DNA of 50,547 bases from Lachnospiraceae bacterium (GCA_016290595.1 JAEEUR010000005.1:1-50547); one strand, 5' to 3'. Shown: positions 8,957 through 17,718, counted from the first letter of the stretch. Notes: generated by a model from the letters alone, not told the origin. Numbers and translations are program-made.

Positions 8957-10201
8957 ATGAAAAAAACCATTAAAAAACATTATCACTGGATCATCGCGGC
9001 GCTGGTGTTTCTGGAGATGATCGTTTTTGGCGGCCTGCTGAACAGTTCGGGCGTTTACGTTCAGCCGGTCAGCAGCGATTTTGGCATCAGTACGACGACC
9101 CTGGCGGTCGCCGGGATGCCTTATACCGTGCTGGCTTTCATCAGCACCTGCGTTTCCGGCTTTTTGTTCAGCCGTTACGGCTACAAAAAAGCAGCGATAG
9201 TCTCTTTGCTGCTGGTATCTTCGGCGCTGGCGCTGTCATCTGCCGCCGGGAATATTTTCGTTTACGGAGTCGGCCGGGCCCTGTACGGGATCGGCCGAGG
9301 CGCTATCTTTACGGCAGGCGCCGTCTGGCTTGTCAAAAACTGGTTCCGGAAGCATCAGGGGGCGGTCCTTGGAGCCGTGACCATGGCCTCCGGCCTGGGC
9401 GGCAGCCTGATGACCGTCCTTCAGACGCATATTATTGAGACGGCAAACTGGCGGAGCGCGCAGCTGACGATGGCCGCCATTCTGGCGGGGATCGCTCTTT
9501 TGTACTTTCTTCTGAAGGATCGGCCGGAGCAGATGGATCTGCTGCCTTACGGATATGGCGCTGCGGAAGAAGCGAATAAGAAGATCCGGCCGGAAAACTG
9601 CTTCCGCGGCTATCCCTTAAAGGAGCAGCTGAAGCGCCCGCTGTTTTATCTGATGTGTCTGTGTACGTTTTTCGGCTCGGCCTGTCTGCTCACCACCAGC
9701 ATTTACGTGGTCCCCCACTTCAGAAGCCAGGGCTTTACTGCCTATGAGGCGGCTGCCTATCAAAGCGTATTTATGCTGACGCTGGCTGCGGCCAAGCTGC
9801 TGATCGGGATCGCGCACGACCGTTACGGGGCGAAGTTCGTGATGATCGTGTGCATGCTCTGCGGGGCGGCCGGACAGGCAATCCTGGCCTATACGACGAA
9901 TCCGCTGCTGTGCTATGCGGCGATGATGATCTTCGCCGTCGGCCTGTGCATGACGTCTTTGTCGATCCCGCTGATCTCGGCTTCGCTGTTCGGCTATGAA
10001 GGCTGCCAGAGCGTCAACGGCATATTTCTGGGACTGGCGTCCCTGTCGAACCTGCTTGCCAGCCCGATCAGCGGACTGAGCTATGACGCCTACGGAAGCT
10101 ACGTTCCGATCTACAGAATAACTTCCGTCATCCTGCTGGGCATGCTCGGGGTCTATCTTCTGATGTTCTCCCTGGCACGGAAAGAGCAGGAAAAGCAATA
10201 G
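8957..10201 (+). CDS. MFS transporter (organic-anion type)
   Basis: This is a 414-aa major facilitator protein with about 12 hydrophobic segments, the first starting near residue 10 (HWIIAALVFLEMIVFGGLL). The inter-helix signatures SRYGYKKA and HDRYGAKF are the conserved MFS loops in the two halves. SSGVYVQPVSSDFGIS after the first helix resembles the oxalate/formate and monocarboxylate-type subfamily. It sits between MBL copies 2 and 3, so it probably carries the substrate or product of those hydrolases. Direction and ligand are not readable. The ATG at 8957 gives a normal Lys-rich MFS N-terminus, though its RBS is weak. Confidence 0.85.
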   Translation: MKKTIKKHYHWIIAALVFLEMIVFGGLLNSSGVYVQPVSSDFGISTTTLAVAGMPYTVLAFISTCVSGFLFSRYGYKKAAIVSLLLVSSALALSSAAGNIFVYGVGRALYGIGRGAIFTAGAVWLVKNWFRKHQGAVLGAVTMASGLGGSLMTVLQTHIIETANWRSAQLTMAAILAGIALLYFLLKDRPEQMDLLPYGYGAAEEANKKIRPENCFRGYPLKEQLKRPLFYLMCLCTFFGSACLLTTSIYVVPHFRSQGFTAYEAAAYQSVFMLTLAAAKLLIGIAHDRYGAKFVMIVCMLCGAAGQAILAYTTNPLLCYAAMMIFAVGLCMTSLSIPLISASLFGYEGCQSVNGIFLGLASLSNLLASPISGLSYDAYGSYVPIYRITSVILLGMLGVYLLMFSLARKEQEKQ

Positions 10202-10242
10202 AATAAGCCAAAGGCTTTGTTTTCAAAGAAAGGAGGCTTTTT

Positions 10243-11112
10243 ATGACATTTGAGGAAAAATACGCGGCCAGGGTGGCGGGAAAGGTGGAATTCTACCGGG
10301 ACCCTTCTCTGTATGCCTGCGAGCCGTTCCGGATCTTCGGCCCGCTCTATTACGTGGGAGATAAGAAGGTCTGCGTTCACCTGATCGATACCGGAGAGGG
10401 ACTGGTCCTGATCGATTCCGGCTACACGCATACGATCCACATGCTGGTGGATTCGATCTGGCGGCTCGGCTTTGATCCGAAGCAGATCCGCTATATCGTT
10501 CACACGCACGGACACCACGACCATTTCGGCGCTTCGAATGAATTCCGCCGTCTGTACGGCTGTGATCTCGTGATGAGCGAAACGGACGCGGAATATCTGA
10601 AAGTGAATCCGGATTTCTCCTTCCTGCAGTTCTGCAGCTACACGCCGCTGGCCTATATTCCGCCCGAATTCCAGAAGACCTTAAAGGACGGAGAAGACTT
10701 CATCTGCGGCAATCTAAAGATGCACTGCGTATCGATCCCGGGGCATACCCCCGGCGCCATGGCCTTCTTCTTTGACGTGACGGAGGACGGCCGGACCTTC
10801 CGGGCAGGCCTTTTCGGCGGCGCGGGCCTTTTTTCCGCCTCGAAGGAAGCGCTGGAGCATTACGGCGAGCCGATGTCGCTGCAGCAGGATATGCTGGCTT
10901 CAATCGAAAAAGTCCGCGGAGAACGGGTGGAGATCCATCTGGGCAACCATCCGAGCCACAACGCGACCTTTGCCAAGCGTACCCGGATGCTGCAGGGAGA
11001 GAAAGACGCTTTTATCGATCCGCCGTCGTGGAACCGTTTTCTGGACGAGACCCGGGATAAGTTCCTCCGAATGTTCGCGAAGGAAGCCGCGGAAGGAAAG
11101 GAGACCCCTTGA
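10243..11112 (+). CDS. MBL-fold metallohydrolase, subclass B3-like (copy 3)
   Basis: This is the third paralogue, 289 aa and more diverged than the first two. It keeps THGHHDHFGA for HxHxDH, GHTPG for the third His, HLGNH near residue 233 and the C-terminal FIDPPSWNRFLDE block. The strong RBS AAAGGAGG precedes the ATG. Its stop overlaps the TTG start of the dehydratase alpha gene, so it is coupled to that enzyme. The coupling suggests it makes the acid that the dehydratase uses, or acts just after it. This is inference from layout. Confidence 0.85.
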   Translation: MTFEEKYAARVAGKVEFYRDPSLYACEPFRIFGPLYYVGDKKVCVHLIDTGEGLVLIDSGYTHTIHMLVDSIWRLGFDPKQIRYIVHTHGHHDHFGASNEFRRLYGCDLVMSETDAEYLKVNPDFSFLQFCSYTPLAYIPPEFQKTLKDGEDFICGNLKMHCVSIPGHTPGAMAFFFDVTEDGRTFRAGLFGGAGLFSASKEALEHYGEPMSLQQDMLASIEKVRGERVEIHLGNHPSHNATFAKRTRMLQGEKDAFIDPPSWNRFLDETRDKFLRMFAKEAAEGKETP

Positions 11113-12026
11113 TCAGCAGAGAGATCTATGAAGAAGCCATCTTCCGGGCGATCTGCCGCGGATCTGCGGTGATCGCGCCGGACGTGTGCCGCGCTTTTGA
11201 GAAGGCGATCGAAAAGGAAGGCCGTCCGGCCGCCCGGGAAGGTCTGGAAAAGACCTATGAAAGCATCAAGCTTTCCGCTGAAAGGCGGAATCCGGCGTGT
11301 CCGGATACCGGCTGGCCGATTTTCTATTTCAAAGTGGGCAACGAGTGCGAGCTGGAAGGAGGTTTTATGGCGCTGGAGGAGGCGGTCCGGAACGCGGTAC
11401 GCCGCGCGACGAGGGAAGGCTTTCTGCGCGCCACCATGAAGCATCCGCTGACCGGCTACGATCCGGGCGACAACATCGGAAACAATATCCCGGACTTCAC
11501 CTATCAGTTCGTTCCGGGAAAAGACATCGAGATCACCTACGTGGCCAAGGGCGGCGGCAGCGAATGCTTCGGCGGGACCCGCCACCGGGTGGTCGCGTTT
11601 GCCGACGGCATCAGGGGGATCGAGAAATTCGTCATTGATTCCTTTGTGGAAGCGACCCGCTCGGGCGGCATCTGCCCGCCGAATATCCTGGGCATCGGGA
11701 TCGGCGGAACGGCGAATATCGCCGCCAATCTGGCCAAGGAGGCCGCCTGCCTCAGGACGGTCGGCTCCCATAACCCGGACGAGCTTTTCCGCCGGATAGA
11801 AGAGGATCTGTATACGAGCCTGAATAAACTGGGCGTGGGCGTGATGGGCGTCGGCGGCGACACCAGCGTGTTTGCGGTCAACGTGGAGTATGCCTATACC
11901 CACATCGCCGGGATCTGCGTGGCGATCAGCAGCAACTGCATGGTGGCCCGCAGAGGAAGCGTCCACGTGGGCGCGGACGGCTCCGTTCGGGATATGGAAA
12001 GCCCGAACTGGTTTGAAGGACGGTGA
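11109..12026 (+). CDS. Class I fumarase/tartrate dehydratase-type alpha subunit
   Basis: This is the iron-sulphur subunit of a hydro-lyase that removes water from a hydroxy-dicarboxylic acid such as malate or tartrate. The 305 aa align by eye with TtdA and the FumA N-terminal domain. All three expected cluster-ligand Cys contexts are present: NPACPDTG (about 60), GGGSECFGG (about 155) and GGICPPN (about 195). HPLTGYDPGDNIGNN is also typical. The start is TTG, with AAAGGAG eight bases upstream and overlapping the previous stop. The beta subunit follows with a GTGA overlap. Whether the substrate is fumarate/malate, tartrate or another acid cannot be decided. Confidence 0.9.
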   Translation: MISREIYEEAIFRAICRGSAVIAPDVCRAFEKAIEKEGRPAAREGLEKTYESIKLSAERRNPACPDTGWPIFYFKVGNECELEGGFMALEEAVRNAVRRATREGFLRATMKHPLTGYDPGDNIGNNIPDFTYQFVPGKDIEITYVAKGGGSECFGGTRHRVVAFADGIRGIEKFVIDSFVEATRSGGICPPNILGIGIGGTANIAANLAKEAACLRTVGSHNPDELFRRIEEDLYTSLNKLGVGVMGVGGDTSVFAVNVEYAYTHIAGICVAISSNCMVARRGSVHVGADGSVRDMESPNWFEGR

Positions 12027-12658
12027 CGGATATGGCGACGTTTCATTTAAAATCCCCCCTTTCGCAGCAGGACGTGGAACAGCTGAATATCGGAGACGTG
12101 GTCTATATTTCGGGCGACGCCTTTACCTGCCGCTCCCGTCTGCATCGCTGGGTCCTGGATGAAAACCATCCGCTTCCCGAAGCCGGCCGGGCGCGGGACG
12201 TTCTGATCCACGTCGGGCCGATCGTGCTGCATCAGCCGGACGGCAGCTGGAAGCTGGTATCCTTCATGCCGACCTCCAGCATCCGTTTTGAAAAATGGGG
12301 CGCCCGCGCGGTAGACGAGTGGGGGCTCCGCCTGATCGTGGGCAAGACGACCATGGGAGAGGAGACCATGGCCATGATGCAGAAGAAAAAATGCGTCCAC
12401 GTTTCGCCGCATTCCGTCAGTCCGAACGCCTGGGTGGACCATATCCGGATCACGGGCGTGGAGCTTCTTAAGGAACTGGGAAGCATTGAAGCGACCTGGC
12501 ACATGACGGTGGACGAGCTCGGACCCTTCGTAGTGGATATCGACTGCAGGGGAAACAACCTGTATAAGAACCACGAAGAGGAAGTGGACGAAAACCGCCG
12601 GAAGGTCCTGGAAGAGCTGGGGATCGGCCCCGACTTCTCCTATACAAAACTGTACTAG
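12023..12658 (+). CDS. Class I fumarase/tartrate dehydratase-type beta subunit
   Basis: This is the partner subunit of the preceding gene, 211 aa, matching TtdB and the FumA C-terminal domain. GDVVYISGDAFTCRSRLHR near residue 25 is the family's substrate-binding loop, although the usual SGxIxTxRDxAH pattern is altered (RSRLH). VGKTTMGEETM and a C-terminal DCRGNNLYKN are also visible. The GTG start overlaps the alpha stop by four bases (an in-frame ATG at 12032 is an alternative). The loop variation hints at a non-standard substrate. Confidence 0.87.
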   Translation: MTDMATFHLKSPLSQQDVEQLNIGDVVYISGDAFTCRSRLHRWVLDENHPLPEAGRARDVLIHVGPIVLHQPDGSWKLVSFMPTSSIRFEKWGARAVDEWGLRLIVGKTTMGEETMAMMQKKKCVHVSPHSVSPNAWVDHIRITGVELLKELGSIEATWHMTVDELGPFVVDIDCRGNNLYKNHEEEVDENRRKVLEELGIGPDFSYTKLY

Positions 12659-12670
12659 GCAGGTGTGAAG

Positions 12671-14032
12671 ATGAAAGAATTTCGTATTCTCTCGCCTACG
12701 GGGATCGTAGGCTACGGATTCCCCGAGGAATCCTTTGCGGCAGGCGTGGCGCTGAAGCCGGATCTGATCGCCTGCGACGCCGGTTCCACGGATCCGGGCC
12801 CGTATTATCTGGGAAGCGGCATCCCCTTTACCAACGATACGGCCGTCAAAAGAGATCTGACGCTGATGCTGAAGGCTGCGTGCGAACTGCACGTCCCGCT
12901 GATCGTCGGGTCGGCCGGCGGTTCGGGCGCCACGCCCCATCTGGAGAGGGACGTCAGGATCGTCCGGGAAATCGCGCGGGAGCAGAAGCTGTCCTTTAAG
13001 CTGGCCGTGATCTCGGCGGAATTCGAAAAGGACTATCTGCTGGAGGCGCTCCGCGCCGGCAGGATCGAAAAGCTGGGACCGGCTCCCGAGGTGACGGAGG
13101 AGGATATCCTTGCCAGCACGCATATCGTGGCACAGATGGGGATCGAGCCCATCATGCGGGCTCTTGACGACGGCGCGCAGGTCATTATCTGCGGCCGCTG
13201 CTACGATCCCGCGGCCTTTGCCGCGCTGCCCGTCTGGCTGGGCTATGACAAGGCGCTGGCGCTGCATCTGGGCAAGATCCTGGAATGCGCCGCGATCTGC
13301 GCCACGCCCGGCAGCGGAAGCGACTGCATCATGGGATATCTGGGAGAGGATTACTTCTGCGTGGAGCCGCTGAATCCGGAGCGGAGATGCACGCCGGCAT
13401 CGGTCGCCGCGCACACCCTGTACGAGAAGAGCAATCCGACCATCCTTCCCGGTCCGAGCGGTCATCTGGATCTGAACGAATGCCGCTTCACCGCCGAAAA
13501 CGAACGGCGGGTGCGCGTAACGGGCTCCCGCTTCGTTCCGGAACGGATCCCCTCCGTGAAGCTGGAAGGCTGCAGGCAGGCCGGTTTCCGGACCATCTCC
13601 ATCTGCGGCAACCGGGATCCGATCTTTATTTCCCAGGTGGAAGATATCCTGAACGATCTGAAGAAACGCACGGCGGCGAACCTGTCTGCTGATTTCGAAT
13701 ACCAGCTGGATTTTATCGTCTACGGAAAGAACGGCGTGATGGGAGCGCTCGAAACGGCGGACCGCATCACGTCGCACGAGATCGGCATCGTCGTCGACGC
13801 TCTGGCCGATACGCAGGAGCACGCGTCGGCGGTCTGCTCGGTCGCCCGCTCCACGCTGCTGCATTACGGCTATCCGGGACGCATCGCGACGGCGGGCAAC
13901 CTGGCCTTTCCGTTCTCGCCGTCGGACATCAAGGTCGGGCCGGTGTTCGTTTTCAGCGTCTATGCCCTGCTGCGGGACGAGGATCCGGCTTCGTTATTTA
14001 AACGCAGCTATGAGATGATCGGGGAGGAGTAA
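12671..14032 (+). CDS. AtuA-family (DUF1446-type) protein
   Basis: This 453-aa protein resembles the acyclic-terpene-utilization AtuA N-terminal family: GTDPGP-like AGSTDPGPYYLGSG near residue 38, GSAGGSGATPHLERD near 80 and ICGRCYDPAAFAALP near 175. The family occurs in catabolic clusters, usually beside a DUF4387 protein as here, but its reaction is not established. ATG 12671 has GGCAGGTG just upstream; the GTG at 12665 is the other option. It follows the dehydratase beta gene by about a dozen bases and is three bases from the DUF4387 gene. A role in the same acid-degradation route is likely. Confidence 0.8.
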   Translation: MKEFRILSPTGIVGYGFPEESFAAGVALKPDLIACDAGSTDPGPYYLGSGIPFTNDTAVKRDLTLMLKAACELHVPLIVGSAGGSGATPHLERDVRIVREIAREQKLSFKLAVISAEFEKDYLLEALRAGRIEKLGPAPEVTEEDILASTHIVAQMGIEPIMRALDDGAQVIICGRCYDPAAFAALPVWLGYDKALALHLGKILECAAICATPGSGSDCIMGYLGEDYFCVEPLNPERRCTPASVAAHTLYEKSNPTILPGPSGHLDLNECRFTAENERRVRVTGSRFVPERIPSVKLEGCRQAGFRTISICGNRDPIFISQVEDILNDLKKRTAANLSADFEYQLDFIVYGKNGVMGALETADRITSHEIGIVVDALADTQEHASAVCSVARSTLLHYGYPGRIATAGNLAFPFSPSDIKVGPVFVFSVYALLRDEDPASLFKRSYEMIGEE

Positions 14033-14035
14033 GCC

Positions 14036-14353
14036 ATGAAATACTGTCTGAAAGAGGTGGCCGCCGTTATCCGGTCCAAGAACGCGGGACCTTACGAGCT
14101 GACGCTGGACGTCATGCTGAAGGACCGGGAGACATTCGACAGGCTGAAAGAAGCGGATGTGATCAATAAGAAAACGATCGCCGCTCTTTACCATATCCCG
14201 GAGGAAGACGTGCTTTCCATCATCTACTTCCCGAACGCGCTGGCCATAAAAGCCACCATCGTCCGTCCCCTGCCGTCCGGCGCCATCGGAGAGCGGGACG
14301 TATACGGCGCGCAGCAGCACGCCCCGCTTGTGAATTTCACCTTTGAGATGTAG
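14036..14353 (+). CDS. DUF4387 family protein, AtuA partner
   Basis: This 105-aa protein follows the AtuA-like gene at a three-base gap. GGAGG overlaps the end of that gene and serves as RBS. Landmarks are AAVIRSKNAGPYELTLDVML at residues 9-28 and a C-terminal GERDVYGAQQHAPL. This small family is regularly found as the partner of AtuA proteins and may form a complex with them. The function is not known. Confidence 0.75.
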   Translation: MKYCLKEVAAVIRSKNAGPYELTLDVMLKDRETFDRLKEADVINKKTIAALYHIPEEDVLSIIYFPNALAIKATIVRPLPSGAIGERDVYGAQQHAPLVNFTFEM

Positions 14354-14386
14354 AATAGGAGCAGTTCGGGAACAGGGGAGGAAGCG

Positions 14387-15286
14387 ATGCTGATCGTTCT
14401 GGAGCAGGTTTTGATATTGGTTTTTTCCGCGGCGGCGGGCTATGCGCTGTGCAAAGCGGGAAAGCTGGACAGTGCTCATGCAAGGACCCTGTCCGCCCTG
14501 CAGGTCTACATATTCCTGCCGTGCACCCTGTTCAACACCTATTCCACGCATTTTACGATCCCCTACATCCGGGAGAAATATACGCTGCTGCTGACCTCCT
14601 TCGTCATGCTGCTGTTCATGGTCGTGCTGGGCGTCGTTCTGGCAAGAGTCGTGACGAAGCAGCCGTATCTCCGAAGTGTATACCGCTACAGTCTGACCGT
14701 TTCCAATTACGGGGGCTTCGGCTACCCGCTGATCAGCGCGCTCTACGGCTCTCTGATGCTGCAGAACTGCATGCTTTTTTCGATCCCGATCTCGCTGTAC
14801 ACCTATACGGCCGGTTATGCGGAACTGACAAAAACCGGTTTTTCTTTAAAACGGCTGCTGAATCCGGTGATGACGGCCATCCTTCTGGGCGCCGCCGTCG
14901 GCCTGACGGGACTGAAGCTGCCTGCCTTCGTGACCGGCGTCGTCAGCAAGTTTGCGGCCTGCATGGCGCCGGTCGGGATGCTGACGGTGGGCATGGTGGT
15001 GTCGGAGTTCGACCTTCTCAGACTGCTGAAGAATAAGAAGAACTATCTGATTATCGCGCTCCGGCTGCTCGTCATCCCCTGCGCGGCGGTCGGGATCCTG
15101 AAGCTGTTAAAGCTGGAGGAGTGCGTCATCCCGGCGCTGATGATGTACGCGATGCCCTGCGGGATGAATACCATCATCTTCCCGCGGCTGGTGGGAGAGG
15201 ACTGCGAGACGGGCGCGGCCCTGACGCTGATCTCAAGCGTCCTCGCCTGTCTGACGATCCCCTTCTGCTTCGGTCTTTTTACCTGA
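14387..15286 (+). CDS. AEC-family (auxin efflux carrier-type) transporter
   Basis: This 299-aa membrane protein has about ten hydrophobic helices in two halves. Its opening ILVFSAAAGYALCKAGKLD and the LPCTLFNTY segment fit the AEC family, known in bacteria mostly for malate, malonate and related organic anions. A second-half landmark is MPCGMNTIIFPRLVGED near residue 255. A good RBS (GGGGAGGAAG) precedes the ATG. It lies between the AtuA/DUF4387 pair and the M20 hydrolase, consistent with exporting or importing an acid of this pathway. Confidence 0.85.
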   Translation: MLIVLEQVLILVFSAAAGYALCKAGKLDSAHARTLSALQVYIFLPCTLFNTYSTHFTIPYIREKYTLLLTSFVMLLFMVVLGVVLARVVTKQPYLRSVYRYSLTVSNYGGFGYPLISALYGSLMLQNCMLFSIPISLYTYTAGYAELTKTGFSLKRLLNPVMTAILLGAAVGLTGLKLPAFVTGVVSKFAACMAPVGMLTVGMVVSEFDLLRLLKNKKNYLIIALRLLVIPCAAVGILKLLKLEECVIPALMMYAMPCGMNTIIFPRLVGEDCETGAALTLISSVLACLTIPFCFGLFT

Positions 15287-15315
15287 GCACTGTTCGGCAG
15301 CAGAGAGGAGTGAAA

Positions 15316-16437
15316 ATGCAAGACTGGATCAATAATTATTTCGATACGCACGTGGAACTGCTGAAGACCCTGGCGGCGATCCCTTCCCCTTCCCATCATG
15401 AAGAAAGGCGCGCCGCTTTTATCAAAGACTGGCTGGATCAGGCCGGTGCGCAGGGCGCTTATATCGATGAAGCCAAAAACGTGATCCTGCCTTTCGCCGT
15501 CGAAGGCCGGAATGATATCACGGTCTATATGGCGCACACGGACGTCGTCTTCCCCGACGAGACGCCGCTGCCGGTCCGGGAAGAGGACGGCATCCTGTAC
15601 GCGCCCGGCATCGGTGACGACACCGCGAACGTCGTGGGGATCCTGACGGCCGTCAAGTATATCCTGGAGCACGGCCTTCAGCCGAAGGAGCCGGTCCTGC
15701 TGGTCCTGAACAGCTGCGAGGAAGGCCTGGGCAATCTGGACGGGACGCGCCGGATCATGAAGGATTTTGCCGGCCGCATCAAGGAACTGATCTCCTTCGA
15801 CGGGTCGTATCAGTCCATGATCGTAAGAGCGGTCGGCTCCGAGCGCTGGAAGGTGAGCTGCCGCACGGTCGGCGGCCATTCCTACAGCGCCTTCGGCAAT
15901 CCCAACGCCATCCACCACCTGGCGAAACTCATAAACCGCTTCTATGAACAGCCCATGCCCGACTGGGCGGATCAGAAGACGACCTACAACGTGGGAGTGA
16001 TCTCCGGCGGCACCTCCGTCAACACCATCGCACAGGACGCCGAGATGCTTTACGAATACCGCTCCGACGACCGGAAAGCCCTCCGCTTCATGCATGATCA
16101 GTTCTTCCGCATCCTGGAAGAGTGCGAGAGCGCCGACGCGCATTTCGAAGCGGAACTGCTGGGCGAGCGTCCCTGCAACGGAGAGATCGATCCCGAAGCC
16201 TGGGAACGCCTGCTGTCCCGCTGCGGGAAGGTCATTACGGAAACCGTCGGAAAGCCGGTCGCGCGGCGTTCCGCCTCTACGGACGCCAATATCCCGCTGT
16301 CGGTCGGCGTGCCGGCCACGACCTTCGGCCTGTATCTGGGAGGCAAGGCACATACCCGCGAGGAGTGGCTGAATATTGAATCTTTACGGACGGGGCTGCC
16401 GATCGCCATCCGCCTGATCACCTCGCACTTTGCCTGA
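15316..16437 (+). CDS. M20-family metallo-amidohydrolase/peptidase
   Basis: This 373-aa zinc hydrolase belongs to the family of ArgE, DapE and carboxypeptidase G2. Metal-site motifs are visible in order: MAHTDVVFPDE (His and Asp, near residue 75), GIGDDTANVVG, NSCEEGLGN with the catalytic and bridging Glu pair, and FDGSYQSMI. The dimerisation domain covers GGHSYSAFGNPNAIHHLAK. The ORF track starts 65 codons too early inside the AEC gene; ATG 15316 has AGAGGAG upstream. It would release an amino acid or acid from an N-acyl or peptide bond, fitting import by the upstream ABC system. Confidence 0.87.
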   Translation: MQDWINNYFDTHVELLKTLAAIPSPSHHEERRAAFIKDWLDQAGAQGAYIDEAKNVILPFAVEGRNDITVYMAHTDVVFPDETPLPVREEDGILYAPGIGDDTANVVGILTAVKYILEHGLQPKEPVLLVLNSCEEGLGNLDGTRRIMKDFAGRIKELISFDGSYQSMIVRAVGSERWKVSCRTVGGHSYSAFGNPNAIHHLAKLINRFYEQPMPDWADQKTTYNVGVISGGTSVNTIAQDAEMLYEYRSDDRKALRFMHDQFFRILEECESADAHFEAELLGERPCNGEIDPEAWERLLSRCGKVITETVGKPVARRSASTDANIPLSVGVPATTFGLYLGGKAHTREEWLNIESLRTGLPIAIRLITSHFA

Positions 16438-16487
16438 ACGGCCGGTCCGGCGGAAGAGAAGCCGCCCGGCCGCATGATCTTTTAAAT

Positions 16488-16502
16488 GCTACGATACGTA
16501 GC
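16488..16502. promoter_or_regulatory. Palindromic operator-like site
   Basis: GCTACG-ATA-CGTAGC is a perfect 6-bp inverted repeat lying 21 bases before the -35 of the XRE-gene promoter. It may be an autoregulatory or activator site. Confidence 0.4.
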
Positions 16503-16523
16503 AGAAATGTAAAGCACGTTTTC

Positions 16524-16552
16524 TTGCATGACGGAAGCGCCGCGTGTATGAT
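16524..16552 (+). promoter_or_regulatory. Promoter for the XRE regulator gene
   Basis: TTGCAT (16524-16529) and TATGAT (16547-16552) are 17 bases apart, about 50 bases before the ATG at 16603. Confidence 0.6.
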
Positions 16553-16602
16553 CGGGTCATCAGGCAGAGGTTCTGCCCGGAAAAGACAGGAGGAGCTTTC
16601 CA

Positions 16603-17013
16603 ATGACGATCGGTGAAAGGATCAAGGCTTACCGGAAAGAAAAAGGATTATCACAGGAACAGATGGCGGAGGCTTTAAACGTCTCCCGTCAGGCAATCAC
16701 AAAGTGGGAGAGCGGAAAGGGGCTGCCCGATATCGAGAACCTGATCGTCCTTTCCAGGACCTTCGGCGTCTCTCTGGATGAAATGGTCGGGGAAGAAGCT
16801 TCCTTTCAGGAGAAGATCGGCGATCAGAAGCGGAAAAGGATCAATGCGCTGACCATCGCCATGTTCGTTTTCTGGGCGGCGGCGCTGGTGAAGATCGTGC
16901 TCGGCTGCATCGGGATCGGGCAGGGAGCCGGCTCGCATGAGATCCTGATGGACTTTGTCCAGGCCGGGGTCCTGGTCCTGATCGGATTCTTCTGCCGGTA
17001 TCTGAAGCAGTAA
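16603..17013 (+). CDS. XRE-family regulator with membrane tail
   Basis: This 136-aa protein has a lambda-repressor-type helix-turn-helix at residues 5-58 (LSQEQMAEALNVSRQAITKW). Two hydrophobic segments follow, about residues 82-105 and 113-132, so the regulator is probably membrane anchored. AGGAGGAG lies before the ATG. A palindrome and a clear promoter lie upstream. It precedes the DUF1847 gene by about 48 bases. This HTH-plus-transmembrane layout is common in Firmicutes; the signal and target are unknown. Confidence 0.87.
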   Translation: MTIGERIKAYRKEKGLSQEQMAEALNVSRQAITKWESGKGLPDIENLIVLSRTFGVSLDEMVGEEASFQEKIGDQKRKRINALTIAMFVFWAAALVKIVLGCIGIGQGAGSHEILMDFVQAGVLVLIGFFCRYLKQ

Positions 17014-17061
17014 AAAAGGAAAAAATCCGGAACGGCGCCGGCGGCGTCAGGGAGGCAGATC

Positions 17062-17718
17062 ATGGATAAAAAAACGGGAGACGGAACGAGGGAATACAGC
17101 TGCAGCGACTGCGGGGTATTTAACTGCCGCAATCACAACACGCAGTATCCGCCCTTCTGCGTGACGACGAACAAGGTGTCCGAAGCCGAGATCAAGGAAA
17201 TAGACGCGATCTACGGCGGGGATACGCTGGAGGGCAGGATGGCCATCTCATCTGCGCAGATCGAGGGCCGGTATTACTGCGAGAAGACCCGGGTAGAGGA
17301 GACGATCCTGTTTATCAAGGCGATCGGCGCGCAGAAGGTCGGGATCGCGACCTGTATCGGCCTGATCAGCGAGGCGAAGACCTTCGCGAAAATCCTGCAG
17401 AAGAACGGGATCAATTACGTGACGGTCGTCTGCAAGGTCGGCGGCGAGGACAAGCGCGAGATGGGCCTGGCGGAAGAGGACAAGATCCGGAAGGGCGGCG
17501 TCGATGAGACGATGTGCAATCCGATCCTGCAGGCACGCGTCCTGAACCGGGAAAAAACGGATCTGAACGTAGCCATCGGCCTGTGCGTGGGACACGACGC
17601 CCTGTTCGCGAAGCATTCGGACGCTCCTGTCACCACGCTGATCGTGAAGGACCGCGTGCTGGGACACAATCCCGTCGCAGCCCTCTACAGCAAGTATTAC
17701 AACAGGCTGTATCAGTGA
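17062..17718 (+). CDS. DUF1847 family metal-binding-like protein
   Basis: This 218-aa protein starts with a Cys-rich N-terminus: CSDCGVFNCRNH at residues 14-25, then PPFC. It continues with VGIATCIGLISEAKTF near 95, VVCKVGG near 120 and a late NVAIGLCVGHDALF. These features match the DUF1847 family, which is thought to bind a metal through its Cys residues. The reaction is unknown. GGGAGG lies before the ATG. A strong terminator follows, so with the XRE gene it forms a short unit. Confidence 0.78.
   Translation: MDKKTGDGTREYSCSDCGVFNCRNHNTQYPPFCVTTNKVSEAEIKEIDAIYGGDTLEGRMAISSAQIEGRYYCEKTRVEETILFIKAIGAQKVGIATCIGLISEAKTFAKILQKNGINYVTVVCKVGGEDKREMGLAEEDKIRKGGVDETMCNPILQARVLNREKTDLNVAIGLCVGHDALFAKHSDAPVTTLIVKDRVLGHNPVAALYSKYYNRLYQ

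Noticed and set aside
7084-11112. Calling the MBL genes beta-lactamase resistance genes
   Set aside because: They have no signal peptides and sit in a catabolic cluster. The B3-like motif order alone does not show beta-lactam activity.
12047-13864. 605-aa minus-strand ORF
   Set aside because: It is antisense to the dehydratase beta and AtuA genes, and its protein is Arg/His/Gln-rich with no recognisable domain.
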